Source: CAVWDU01 sp963840725 (GTDB taxonomy: Bacteria; Pseudomonadota; Gammaproteobacteria; Pseudomonadales; Halieaceae). From it: DNA of 64,000 nucleotides. Location: the NCBI GenBank assembly GCA_963840725.1, contig CAWIZY010000028.1, forward strand, positions 62,001 to 126,000, written 5' to 3'. The notes beneath the pieces were generated by a model, which saw nothing but the letters and a program-made list of their open reading frames with translations, was not told where the DNA came from and made no database searches. Made by a program: the position numbers and the translations under genes. How positions within the stretch are numbered: position 1 is the first letter of the stretch; every line of letters begins with the position of its first letter. Below are positions 54,210-63,361 of this stretch, piece by piece.

Positions 54210-55238
54210 TCACATAATAAGACGTACGTGCTCTCGGTAGGACTGTGGAGTCTCCCCCGCCCAGGCCCGGAAGGCTCGACTGAAGGCGCTGAGTTCAGAG
54301 TATCCCAGTTCAAAAGCGATTTCCGACAAAGACAGGTTGGTCTGTCCCAGATAGTATTTGGCCTGCTTCTCCCGAGCCAGATTTTTGGCCTCCTGAAAGC
54401 TATAACCCTCTTCAGCAAGGCGGCGTCTTAGCGTGCGTGGGGAGATCGCCAATTGCAGAGCAATTCTTTCGGCACTGGGTGAATCGTCGCCGCGGCCGCG
54501 AATAATTTCGCGTGAAACGACATCCACAAAACCGGTCTGCTCGTTAATGGACGTGAAATACGTGCGCAGGGCTTTGGTCAGAATGTCATACAACAGGTTG
54601 TTGCTGGAAAAAAACCGCTCTTTAAGATAACTGCGATCGAAACACAGTTTGTTGTAGTCCTGGGAGAATTTTACCGGCGCCCGGAAAAATGCCTCCAGCT
54701 CACTGCGATTGCGGCTATTGTTGTGGCAGAACCAGGCCTCCAACAGCGGCACCGGTTTACGAGTGGCGGTATTGAGTGTCTGCACCATGAAGGCCATCAA
54801 ATATTCGTTCAGCTGGTCCATACGTGATGGTTCGTCGACGATCAGTCGAGCACCAAATTCAGCCATTGGCCCACTGAAATCAAAAGTGGTCTCAATACCG
54901 GTATCGACATACTTGTCGTAGCGATTCAGACAGCGTAAGCCACCCTCAACCGAGGGCGCCGCGAGCATGGCGAGAATTAACAGACTGCCGTTCTCGTAGT
55001 GAAAATCCTGACCCATATTCATCCCCATACGGGGGTTGCCGGTACTGCTAGCCGCATGCTCGAAGAGTTCCACAACCTGAGTGACCGGTACCGGCGTATC
55101 AAACTCCTCATTCTGCTGGAATGCAATCCCACAATCGGCAAACACAGGCACCGGATCCACACCCCGATCCATCAGGTAATCCCTGACATAGGCAACAAAA
55201 CGTGGCGAGAGACTGGGTTCGAAATCCATGGTGGCCAT
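54210..55238 (-). CDS. AraC-family transcriptional regulator
   Basis: A 342-residue regulator of the OruR/FtrA-like type: an N-terminal arabinose-binding-domain-like sensor (about 1-220) and a C-terminal double helix-turn-helix with RIALQLAISPRTLRRRLAEE and IAFELGYSELSAFSRAFRAW. It lies downstream of the amine dehydrogenase operon on the same strand, separated by 110 bases, and convergent with the amidase. It is the best candidate to control these catabolic genes, but no operator can be assigned. Confidence 0.9.
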   Translation of the reverse strand: MATMDFEPSLSPRFVAYVRDYLMDRGVDPVPVFADCGIAFQQNEEFDTPVPVTQVVELFEHAASSTGNPRMGMNMGQDFHYENGSLLILAMLAAPSVEGGLRCLNRYDKYVDTGIETTFDFSGPMAEFGARLIVDEPSRMDQLNEYLMAFMVQTLNTATRKPVPLLEAWFCHNNSRNRSELEAFFRAPVKFSQDYNKLCFDRSYLKERFFSSNNLLYDILTKALRTYFTSINEQTGFVDVVSREIIRGRGDDSPSAERIALQLAISPRTLRRRLAEEGYSFQEAKNLAREKQAKYYLGQTNLSLSEIAFELGYSELSAFSRAFRAWAGETPQSYREHVRLIM

Positions 55239-55348
55239 ACTGGCTTTTTGGTTGAGCCGGACGCAGGTCCGGCGGGCTGTTAACTTCGCTTAGATCCGCT
55301 GGGGGCCGCCGCCCGCACAATCAATAGCGGCTGACTCCCCGGTAGCGG

Positions 55349-55921
55349 TCAGGGGGCGACCTGGCTGTAGTAGGCCGCCAAGGCAGCGAACTCTGCCTCG
55401 CCAAACCTGGCGATTGCCGCCTGCATATGGCTGTTGATTCGCTCACCGTTTTTATAAGCCAGCAATTGTGATTTCAGGTACGCCGCGTGTTGACCGGAGA
55501 GAATCGGCCATTCCTTGGCAGCCGGCACACCATTCATACCATGGCAGGATATACAGTAGGCAGATAAGGTCTGGCCACTCGCCACCAGGCTCTGGTCACC
55601 ATTGGCTGCACGAGCCCGTGGCTGGGCCGCGTAGTAGGCCGCTAACTCCGCGATTGCCGCGTCATCGAGGCTCATTGCAAAGGGCGCCATCACGGTATTT
55701 TTACGAGTACCGATCTTGTACGCATGTAGCTGCTCTGCAAGATAGGGACCGTGCTGCCCCGCCAGGTTTGGCCATTCGGGGTTGGTGGAGACGCCGGTAG
55801 CACCGTGACAGGCGACACAGGCAGCAGCTGCGGCGGGCGCAGCTCCCACAGAAACATCCTCTGCGACTGCGGCCAGCGATATCAGCATCGTAACAATGCA
55901 ACTTGCAATCCAGTTCTTCAT
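55349..55921 (-). CDS. Dihaem cytochrome c4-like protein
   Basis: A 190-residue exported protein with a signal peptide and two haem-attachment motifs, CVACH and CISCH, in duplicated halves (each followed by an LAGQH or LSGQH and a YKIGTRKN or YKNGERIN stretch), as in cytochrome c4. It is the last gene of the amine dehydrogenase operon and overlaps the preceding cytochrome gene by 4 bases. It probably takes electrons from the dehydrogenase, or from the other cytochrome, to the terminal oxidase. Confidence 0.9.
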   Translation of the reverse strand: MKNWIASCIVTMLISLAAVAEDVSVGAAPAAAAACVACHGATGVSTNPEWPNLAGQHGPYLAEQLHAYKIGTRKNTVMAPFAMSLDDAAIAELAAYYAAQPRARAANGDQSLVASGQTLSAYCISCHGMNGVPAAKEWPILSGQHAAYLKSQLLAYKNGERINSHMQAAIARFGEAEFAALAAYYSQVAP

Positions 55922-56367
55922 CGTTGAGCACTCTCTCCCATGTTCCCATTGCCGATCTCGATAAGCAGTTTCTCGCGATACTGTGCAACTTCGTTCAGCG
56001 GTCGCTGGCGCAGCCTGCCGACCTCTTGCGCCGTGTAGGGCTCAAAGGCCCGATTGAAACTGCCGCCAGAGAACTCCACCACAATCCAGTTCAACACGTC
56101 CGCCAGGTCCTGGTCACCCAGGGCCGAAGTGGCTGAACCGGGAACCCGCACCAGATACTCTCTCCCTGCCGTGGTCGTGGTGAATACGCCCACGTGGTCC
56201 TTCATCCGCGGCACGTTTAGGGCACCGGTTCCGTCGGGAGTATGACAGCCCTGGCAGAACATCTGGTAGTTGTAATGCACACGTTGAACGTCGTAGCCAC
56301 TGGCGTTAGCGCTGGCAGTAACACCGAGAGCCAGCAGGACTAAAGCCATCATAATCGCGCCTTTCAT
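55918..56367 (-). CDS. Monohaem c-type cytochrome of the amine dehydrogenase operon
   Basis: A 149-residue periplasmic protein with a signal peptide (MALVLLALGVTASANA) and one haem motif CQGCH. The first half is a small cytochrome domain with TPDGTGALNVPRM and a possible Met ligand; the rest (RAFEPYTAQEVGRLR) is helical. It overlaps the light-chain gene by 4 bases upstream and the dihaem cytochrome by 4 bases downstream. No amicyanin gene is present, so this cytochrome is the likely direct electron acceptor. Confidence 0.85.
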   Translation of the reverse strand: MKGAIMMALVLLALGVTASANASGYDVQRVHYNYQMFCQGCHTPDGTGALNVPRMKDHVGVFTTTTAGREYLVRVPGSATSALGDQDLADVLNWIVVEFSGGSFNRAFEPYTAQEVGRLRQRPLNEVAQYREKLLIEIGNGNMGESAQR

Positions 56368-56876
56368 TTTTTCTCAAACGCAACGCCCACGACCACCGCC
56401 GTGGAGCAATGATAGGACGCGTTACTGGTACCCAGGCACCAGTTAATATCGTTGGTCTTGTCGGGTCGATAAGGTGGCCGGTCGCCTTCGTCACGCTGAC
56501 ACAAGCAAGCGCCACAGGATGATTTGCCGCAGCAATCGTTGTAGGAAATCACGTAATTGCGGCCGTCTGCGGGGTTGTGACAAGTTCCGATCCATGTCAC
56601 CGGCGACATTTCCGTACCGGGCGGGCAGGTATTGTGGCTACCGCCACAACAACTGCAGAGAAAGCCGTCGATGGCACAGTATCGCCAGTAGTCACAATCT
56701 GCAGGATCTCCCTCCTCCACGGGGTGCTCAGGACCTGCGGCGCGAGCAACCGGCAACAGCGGAATGGCCGCGCCACCGACCAACAACCCGCCCAGGCCTT
56801 TGAGCAATCCACGTCGCGAACTGCGCTGGGCAAGATCCCGGGTGCGTTGCTCAAACATTTTATCGATGAAATTCAT
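56364..56876 (-). CDS. aauA: TTQ-dependent amine dehydrogenase light chain (MauA/AauA)
   Basis: A 170-residue small subunit. It carries a twin-arginine signal (SSRRGLLKGLGG), then the Cys-rich family core: CDYWRYCAIDGFLCSCCGG, WIGTCHNPADG, YNDCCGKSSCGAC. Trp95 and Trp146 are 51 residues apart, exactly the spacing of the two Trp that form tryptophan tryptophylquinone in methylamine dehydrogenase (57 and 108), and Asp114 takes the place of catalytic Asp76. Nearly all Cys of the six disulfides are present. Whether the substrate is methylamine or an aromatic amine cannot be told from the light chain; the gene set fits the aau type. Confidence 0.93.
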   Translation of the reverse strand: MNFIDKMFEQRTRDLAQRSSRRGLLKGLGGLLVGGAAIPLLPVARAAGPEHPVEEGDPADCDYWRYCAIDGFLCSCCGGSHNTCPPGTEMSPVTWIGTCHNPADGRNYVISYNDCCGKSSCGACLCQRDEGDRPPYRPDKTNDINWCLGTSNASYHCSTAVVVGVAFEKK

Positions 56877-57493
56877 GGCTTGTCTGCCTCCACGTACTGT
56901 ACCGGTTCGCGCCGGCTCATATAGTCCTGAATAGACGCCACTTTGCGCTCCTTGGCTTCGAACAGACTATCCAGATGCTCTCGCGAATTTATGATCCCCA
57001 TAGAGGCGATCATACCCTGCTCGTCGATGAGCACCGCGTAGGGCAACTTGGACACGCCGAAGGTCTTGCCCACGAGCTCAGACACTACATAGGGAAAACC
57101 CTCCAGTGCCTTGCGCTGGATATAGCCCTGATGATCCTGGCTTTCACCATCGCTGGCAAGGACCACTCGCAACCAGTCCGATTCCGCGCTGGCAGCCGAT
57201 TTCAAGGCCGGCGTCAGCTCATTGCACACCGGGCAATCGGGTGACAGGAAGAACAGCAACTGCGCCTTGCCACCCTGCTCCTTGCCAATAAGCAGATTGT
57301 TGCCCGCAATATCGGCCACGGTAAGCGTCGGCGCCGCTGCTCCAACCGCCAGGGTCTGGTTCATCATCAACGCACCGGCGGGTGCCACGCGCTCATAGAG
57401 CACGCCGATTTGCCGCGCCAGCGCCAGGTTGATCAAAACCAGTGCGACGAAGCCGACCCATAGAACGATGTTGGAAACGAGCAGTAAGTCCAT
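56873..57493 (-). CDS. mauD: Amine dehydrogenase accessory protein MauD
   Basis: A 206-residue thioredoxin-like protein with one N-terminal membrane segment (NIVLWVGFVALVLINLALA) and a periplasmic CPVC redox motif in LSPDCPVCNEL. MauD is needed for the disulfides and stability of the light chain. ATG at 57493 follows GGAG by 9 bases and starts one base after the mauE stop. It overlaps the light-chain gene by 4 bases. Order heavy chain-E-D-A matches mau and aau operons. Confidence 0.92.
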   Translation of the reverse strand: MDLLLVSNIVLWVGFVALVLINLALARQIGVLYERVAPAGALMMNQTLAVGAAAPTLTVADIAGNNLLIGKEQGGKAQLLFFLSPDCPVCNELTPALKSAASAESDWLRVVLASDGESQDHQGYIQRKALEGFPYVVSELVGKTFGVSKLPYAVLIDEQGMIASMGIINSREHLDSLFEAKERKVASIQDYMSRREPVQYVEADKP

Positions 57494-57494
57494 G

Positions 57495-58019
57495 TCAGCT
57501 GTCTCCGCCAATCAACTGGGCGTTGGTGATGAGTTGTTCGCTGGTCAGGTACCCGGCAATCATGAAAGCTGCTAAAGCCAATGAGAGCACGACCCCCGCC
57601 GCGGTCGCCGCCACGGCCTGCACCGGCACTACTGCGACCAGAGCGAATGCCGCGCAGAACAGGTTACGAATCAGCAAGGCGGGGCTAATGGTCGCATTGG
57701 ATGCGGGGCCTGCACAGCCGCACTTCAGATCTCTACGACCACTCGCCAGTTGGGCTCCCATTGCCAGCGCATAGACCAGCAACAACATTGCGCTGGCCAG
57801 TAACCCGGCAGAGCGAGTGGCGGGCAGCAGCAGCATGATCACAACGACCAACTCACTCGCCGCAGCCAGATAGGCCAGCGGAAAAGCCTGGGGAAGCGCT
57901 GGAAACCAGCTGGCCAACAGTCGGCGATAATAGCTGTTGTCGCGAAGCTTGTGTACCGCCGCTACCGCAAACAGCCAGGCAAAAAACCAGGCGAGACCAC
58001 TGACTATCAACTCAGGCAT
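57495..58019 (-). CDS. mauE: Amine dehydrogenase accessory membrane protein MauE
   Basis: A 174-residue polytopic membrane protein with four to five segments (WFFAWLFAVAAV, LVVVIMLLLPA, LLLVYALAMGA, VVLSLALAAFMIAG) and the conserved CGCAGP pair of cysteines. MauE works with MauD in light-chain maturation. It lies 9 bases after the heavy-chain gene and one base before the mauD ATG. Confidence 0.92.
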   Translation of the reverse strand: MPELIVSGLAWFFAWLFAVAAVHKLRDNSYYRRLLASWFPALPQAFPLAYLAAASELVVVIMLLLPATRSAGLLASAMLLLVYALAMGAQLASGRRDLKCGCAGPASNATISPALLIRNLFCAAFALVAVVPVQAVAATAAGVVLSLALAAFMIAGYLTSEQLITNAQLIGGDS

Positions 58020-58028
58020 GCCAGTCTC

Positions 58029-59211
58029 CTATCGGGCCCGATGGACCATCAACGGGGTCTGCTGACCAAACCCGGTAATCGTGCGCAGGAACTCGCCTGT
58101 TGACGGATCGTAAATCTCCAGGCTCATATCACCGGGGTTGACCACCATCAGCGTGGGCTTCTCGCCTCGACTCACCGCCAACGAGAGCCCCCACTCCTTC
58201 AGTTTAATGCGCTTTACACGCTGGCGTTTAGCTACATCAAAAACCCACACCTCAGGGCCGCCACCCTGGTAGCTGCCATCCACGGCGCCGGGATGCATGA
58301 TGATATAAACATGCCCGTTGTCATCCCGGTCAATCAAACCGATGCCTCCCGGAGCCCATTGTTCGGCGCGATCGCTCTCGGGCACCAGGTGCCAGGGTTC
58401 TCCCACCTCGGCGACATCGGTGCTGACATCAACGGGGAACATCAACCCGGCAATGCTGGGGAAATAGGCCGTATCACCGATAACCGCCGGCCGCTCATAT
58501 ATCGGTGAGTCGTCGCTGCTGAAAAATGGCTCGGTGCGCGTCTGTGCCAGAACCTGGCCCTTGGCATCCAGCTGGGTGGTCATAAAGCGCCCGTCTGCAC
58601 ACAGGGAACTGAACCCCCTCGTCGATGCGGGGTAGGTGAAGACGCAGCCGGGTGTGGGGATCTCGCGTACAATCTTGCGTGTATCGAGATCGACCAGAGT
58701 GACGGACGTTGCGGGGCTAAAATTGCTGATCGCAAGCCATCGGTCACCGTTTAGCAACAGGGCGGCATAGCGTTGCGGCATACCCATAAAGCGTTTGGCA
58801 CCGGGCAGCATCACCTCAGCCTGCACACTGAGGTTCTCCTGATCCCAGATGGTGAGCATATCCTGGCGATCGCCGCGCACGCCGCGGGAGTGAAAGGTCT
58901 CAATCCCATAAATTTCGGCACGTTTTTCAGACTGGGCAATGTTACCCATAAGGGCCACGTTAAAGGTTCCCTTGACTTGCTTGGCCAGTGTCTCCTCGGC
59001 CGTATCAATCACATATACCTTGCCATCTGACATACTGAAAAAAGCGGCGTCATGCACCAGGAACCAGCTCTCGGGGTATACCCTAGGGGAGGGATTCAAT
59101 GATGCCCGTCTTTTCTATCGGCAAAGGCGGTGGAACTGCCAGGGCTGCGGTACACAGACCGAATCCGGTCAGTGCGGCGGCAAGTCCAATGGTCTTTGTG
59201 TGCTTCAGCAT
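58029..59211 (-). CDS. aauB: TTQ-dependent amine dehydrogenase heavy chain (MauB/AauB), frameshifted
   Basis: Periplasmic seven-bladed propeller subunit. The main frame (58029-59099) runs from YPESWFLVHDAAFF to FGQQTPLMVHRAR and has the family blocks RFMGMPQRYAALLL, VREIPTPGCVFTYP and APGGIGLIDRDD. The true N-terminus is in another frame: ATG at 59211, with AGGAA 9 bases upstream, opens a signal peptide (KTIGLAAALTGFGLCTAALA) and VPPPLPIEKTG. The two join if one C of the CCCC run at 59086-59089 (GGGG on plus) is removed, giving 393 residues, the usual size. So either a real one-base insertion inactivates the subunit or the base is a sequencing error. Confidence 0.85.
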
Positions 59212-59298
59212 GGGCTCGTTCCTGTGTTCAGCTGCGGTAATACCAGTCAGCGATTATAAGCGTCCCGGCGCGGGAGACCAATGTCGGCATCCGGGGGA

Positions 59299-60720
59299 TC
59301 AATCCTTGCTGATCTGCAAGGTCTGGATTGAGGTGTATTCCTCAAGGCCGTAACGCCCGAATTCGACCCCGATTCCAGACTCCTTCACTCCACCGAAAGG
59401 GGCATCCGGCTGAATCATTGCGTGGTTATTGACCCAGGCGGTGCCACATTCCAACCGGCCCGCCAGTTGGGTGGCGCGCTCAATATCGCTTGACCACACC
59501 GAGCCACCGAGGCCGCTGGAGCTGCTATTGGCTCGCGCTAACGCGTCCTCTACGTCCGTGAACTTGAGCACAGGCAGGATGGGCCCGAAGGGTTCCTCCT
59601 GCACCAACCGGGTATCGTCCGCGATATCAGCCACAATGGTGACCGGGAAAAAGTAACCGGGCCCGGCCGTGGGCTCACCGCCGGAGAGAAAGCGAGCACC
59701 GCTGGCAGTCGCCTCCTTGGCCATTTGACAAACTTTGTCATACTGGGCCTTGTTCTGGATGGGGCCGAAATCGACCGCCCCACTGCCATCGCCGGTGGTC
59801 ACACTGTTGGCAATGTCAGCAAGCGCCTGGCACAACTCCTCATAGATATCCTCGTGCACGTAGAGCCGCTTCAGCGCGGCACAGGTTTGGCCGTTGTTGA
59901 TGAGCGCCGTGGTGAATATCTTGGGCGCGGCGGCCGCCACGTCGGTGTCCGGCAACACGATAGCGGCGTCATTGCCACCCAGCTCCAGCGTCACTCGTTT
60001 GAGGTTGCCGGCGGCGCTTTGCATGATTTTTTTACCTGTCGCGGTGGAGCCGGTAAATACCATCTTGTTAATGCCCGGGTGATTTGACATCGCCGCACCC
60101 AGGCTACCGTCTCCGGCGACCGCATTGACCACACCGGGCGGCAGAATGTCGTTCATTATCTCCACCGCCCTCAGGGTGGTGAGTGGCGTGTATTCAGAGG
60201 GTTTGATCACTACCGTGTTACCGCTGCGCAGGGCCGGCATGACATGCCAGATAGCAATCAACAAGGGGTAGTTCCAGGGCGTGATGGATCCCACTACACC
60301 CAAGGGCTTGCGGTGCACCTCGATACGCGCCGCATCGTTATCCTGAATGACCTCCACCGGAAGCTGCAATTCCGCGGTTGCATGGCACCAGGCGACCGTT
60401 CCACCCATTTCAAACCCTGCACCAAGGCCGGCAAACCCACCCATCGGCTTGCCCTGCTCCAGGGTCAGGAGCTGCGATAGCTCCTCGCTGTGTTCTTCCA
60501 GCGCCGCGCCTATGGCATGCACCAACCGCGCACGTTCACTATCGGCAGTCACGCTCCAGGAAGGAAACGCTCGTCGCGCCGCAGCAACGGCCTGGTCGAG
60601 CTGCTCCACGGTCGCTTGAGGGCACTGGGCTACAGGCTGCTCCGTTGCCGGATTTAGTACCGGGAAATGCGCTTCTGTGGCGACCCTCTGGCCATCGATG
60701 ATCAGCTTGAAGTCGGACAT
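59299..60720 (-). CDS. NAD(P)-dependent aldehyde dehydrogenase
   Basis: A 473-residue ALDH-superfamily enzyme. It has the cofactor-binding GSITPWNYPL and FTGSTATGKKIMQ, catalytic Glu in LELGGND, catalytic Cys in NNGQTCAALKR, and QEEPFGPILPV. ATG at 60720 follows AGGGGTGAACTCC; an upstream GTG is less likely. It heads the amine dehydrogenase operon, 87 bases before the heavy chain, and would oxidise the aldehyde released by deamination (for instance phenylacetaldehyde or formaldehyde, not determined) to the acid. Confidence 0.92.
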   Translation of the reverse strand: MSDFKLIIDGQRVATEAHFPVLNPATEQPVAQCPQATVEQLDQAVAAARRAFPSWSVTADSERARLVHAIGAALEEHSEELSQLLTLEQGKPMGGFAGLGAGFEMGGTVAWCHATAELQLPVEVIQDNDAARIEVHRKPLGVVGSITPWNYPLLIAIWHVMPALRSGNTVVIKPSEYTPLTTLRAVEIMNDILPPGVVNAVAGDGSLGAAMSNHPGINKMVFTGSTATGKKIMQSAAGNLKRVTLELGGNDAAIVLPDTDVAAAAPKIFTTALINNGQTCAALKRLYVHEDIYEELCQALADIANSVTTGDGSGAVDFGPIQNKAQYDKVCQMAKEATASGARFLSGGEPTAGPGYFFPVTIVADIADDTRLVQEEPFGPILPVLKFTDVEDALARANSSSSGLGGSVWSSDIERATQLAGRLECGTAWVNNHAMIQPDAPFGGVKESGIGVEFGRYGLEEYTSIQTLQISKD

Positions 60721-60729
60721 GGAGTTCAC

Positions 60730-61066
60730 CCCTGATTATAGTGACGACTTCATTAAAGCAGAAATCGGCGGTGCCGTATTGTTTGGCAAGGAATCGAAGA
60801 ATTGACTGAGAGTGAACTACCGGGTCCGCGGAAGCCCTTGTAACGTGACAGATTGCTGTGTCATAACGCTGTGGTTTGCGCTAGTCTGGTCCTCGCGTTG
60901 TTGTTACGAGGGCCGCGGGAGTCAGCCTCCGGCTCGCTCGCTTGGCCCTTCAGGCCGATGGGTCAGAACCACTGGCTTGATCATCTCAGGCCGACGAAGA
61001 ACAGCCTATATAGTAGCCGATTTGCAGAAAAACGGCCACTTAACTCAACACTATGAGTAAACCGCC
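60730..61066. other. Divergent spacer between aldehyde dehydrogenase and rimK
   Basis: About 340 bases with no supported gene. It should hold promoters for both directions. One inverted repeat is visible: TGACA (60846-60850) and TGTCA (60859-60863) with an 8-base spacer. A short run of GCCGATGGGTC and AGGCCGACGAAG words adds nothing clear. No regulator gene is adjacent. Confidence 0.35.
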
Positions 61067-62285
61067 ATGAAACTCGCCATTCTCTCCTGCGGGCCCAACG
61101 TCCTACAGCACTCGACGGCTAAAGGAGGCCGCATTGCAGCGCGACCATAAGGTCAAGGTGCTGAACACACTGAAGTTCGCCATCGATCTGGAGCGGGGCT
61201 CACCGGATCTGTATTACCGGCAGAAGCGCTCTCAGCACTATGATGCGGTCCTGCCGCGAATCGGAGCCTCCATCACCTACTACGGCACGGCGGTGGTGCG
61301 GCAGTTCCAGGAGATGGATGTGTTCTGCGCCAACTACCGCCCACGGCATACTCAACTCGCGGGACAAACTGCGCAGCCTGCAGATTCTGAGCCGCCACCA
61401 TATCGGCATACCCGCGACCACCTTCGTGCGCGACAAAAAAGATGTGCTGCCGGCGATCGAGCGGGTCGGCGGCGCGCCGGTGATCATCAAGCTGATCGAG
61501 GGCACACAGGGTATCGGCGTACTGCTGGCCGAATCAGTCAAGGCAGCAGAGTCGATCATCGAGTTGCTGCAGAGCCAGAAGCAGAACGTACTGATCCAGA
61601 AATTCGTTGCCGAGAGCAAGGGCAAGGACATTCGTGCCTTCGTCGTCGGCGACCGGGTGGTAGCGGCCATGCGCCGCGTGGCCCAGGGCCAGGAGTTTCG
61701 CAGCAACGTTCACCGCGGTGGGGTTGCCGAGCCCGTTGAACTGGATGAAGTCTATCGCGAGACGGCGGTGCGCTGCACCCAGATAATGGGCCTGCGCGTT
61801 GCCGGCGTCGACATGCTGGAGGGTAAAGATGGCCCGCAGATCATGGAGGTCAACTCCTCGCCCGGCCTGGAGGGTATAGAAACTGCACCGGTCTTGATGT
61901 GGCCGGAGCGGTGATAGACTACATCGCAGCACAAGTCGACTTTCCCGAAATCGACGTTCGCCAGCGATTGACCGTCAGCAGAGGTTACGGGGTCAGTGAA
62001 ATATACGTACCCGAAGGCTCCAATTTTGTCGGCCAGACCATCAGAGAAACCCAACTGCTGGAACGCGACATCAATACACTAACACTCTATCGAGGAGCTA
62101 AGGTCATCCCCAATCCCCGTTCCGACCGCATACTGGAGGCCGGTGACAAATTGCTCTGCTTTGGCAAGTTGGAGGAGATGCGCGGCATGATTCCGCTGCG
62201 CACGAGACGCCGGAGACGACCCACCGTCCAGGAACTGGATACTGAACTGGGAGACCATGGTCACCAAGAGGACGCTAAGCGCTGA
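61067..62285 (+). pseudogene. rimK: RimK-type ATP-grasp ligase fused to an RCK_C domain, three frameshifts
   Basis: The frame is broken but the protein is clear. MKLAILSCGPNV, then RRLKEAALQRDH, PRIGASITYYGTAVVRQF, GGAPVIIKLIEGTQGIGVLL, DIRAFVVGDRVVAAM, FRSNVHRGG and MEVNSSPGLEGIE follow E. coli RimK, the ATP-grasp ligase adding Glu to ribosomal protein S6. After that comes a TrkA-C/RCK_C-like domain (GVSEIYVPEGSNFVGQTIRE, AGDKLLCFGK). Single-base changes are needed near 61100 (extra C), 61335 (extra T) and 61887 (missing A); together they restore 405 codons plus stop. Open pieces are 61240-61914 and 61899-62285. It is a decayed gene or an indel-rich piece of assembly. Confidence 0.85.
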
Positions 62286-63255
62286 CCCGCCACACCATGT
62301 AAACAAAATATGCCAACAGCAGGCCAAGGCCGACGCTGCGTGTCATACGGCCCTGGCCGAGGAAAAACACCACGATAATGAAGGCTGCGAGCAGTAGCGA
62401 CACAGCCAAATCTACCAGGCCGCCATCGGGCACCGGCAGCGGGCGGACCAGCGCGCTCACCGGCAGAACAAATAACGCGTTGAATATGTTGGAGCCCACT
62501 ACATTGCCCAGACACAAGTCCGGCTCGCGCCGGATGGCGGCAATCACAGACGTGATAAATTCCGGCAAACTGGTCCCCACTGCGACGATAACCAGGCCGA
62601 CAATCACCGGTTGCAAGCCAAGCACTGTGGCGAGTTCAGCGCCTGCATCAATAGTAACTTGCCCGCCTGCGGTCAGGCAGATAATGCCAACTATGACGGC
62701 CGCCCAGTCTCGTAGTATCCCCGCAGTTGCAGGCGCGGGCAGCTTTTCCTCCAGATCCAGTATTTTCTGCATCAGCGGGTCGGCCCGCCTGCGGAAAAAG
62801 TCGGTGGCTGTCATGTAAATGAAGATGCCAAAAACCAGCAGCAGAATCAGCGCGTCGGCTCGGGTGAGCACTGGATCCAACCCAAGCAGCGGCCGGTCCA
62901 GCGCCATGATCAGCAAAATAGTCGTGCCCAGCAACAGCAAGGGCAGCTCCCGACGCACGACCCCGCTCTCAATCGAGATAGGACTGAACAGCGCGGCGGT
63001 ACCCAGCACCAGACCGATATTCGCCAGATTGGAGCCAGTGACATTACCGAAAGCGAGCGCTGTCTGTCCCTCCACAGCGCCGACGACATTGACTACCAGC
63101 TCTGGCGCACTGGTGCCAAAGGCAACCACCGTGAGACCGACGACCAGGGGCGGCACACCGTAGTAACTGGCGATGGCCGATGCCCCGCTGACCACAACCG
63201 TGCCACCCACAAGTAGCAGAGTCAGGCCGAGCAAGAGAGTCAGGAATACCAGCAT
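62275..63255 (-). CDS. CaCA-family Na+/Ca2+ exchanger (YrbG-like)
   Basis: A 326-residue inner-membrane protein with about ten membrane segments in two halves. Both alpha-repeats are visible: AFGTSAPELVVNVVGA and AVGTSLPEFITSVIAA, each with the Thr-Ser/Glu motif, and GNVTGSNLANIGLVLG and GNVVGSNIFNALFVL as partners. It exchanges cations, likely Ca2+ for Na+ or H+. It is convergent with rimK, and the ends overlap by 11 bases. Confidence 0.92.
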   Translation of the reverse strand: MLVFLTLLLGLTLLLVGGTVVVSGASAIASYYGVPPLVVGLTVVAFGTSAPELVVNVVGAVEGQTALAFGNVTGSNLANIGLVLGTAALFSPISIESGVVRRELPLLLLGTTILLIMALDRPLLGLDPVLTRADALILLLVFGIFIYMTATDFFRRRADPLMQKILDLEEKLPAPATAGILRDWAAVIVGIICLTAGGQVTIDAGAELATVLGLQPVIVGLVIVAVGTSLPEFITSVIAAIRREPDLCLGNVVGSNIFNALFVLPVSALVRPLPVPDGGLVDLAVSLLLAAFIIVVFFLGQGRMTRSVGLGLLLAYFVYMVWRVSA

Positions 63256-63361
63256 ATTTCACAGCACTTTATGGACGGGTGCCAAAGCAAATGCTCCGCG
63301 CTCACAGGGCCCACCCGGAGTGTAGACCATAGCAGCTGCCGCGACACCGCCAATAGTCGGC

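Noticed and set aside
61053..61070. Five-codon ORF (MSKPP) ending as ATGA on the rimK start
   Set aside because: The overlap is neat but so short an ORF is likely chance, and unlike the GH3 leader it shows no duplication signature.
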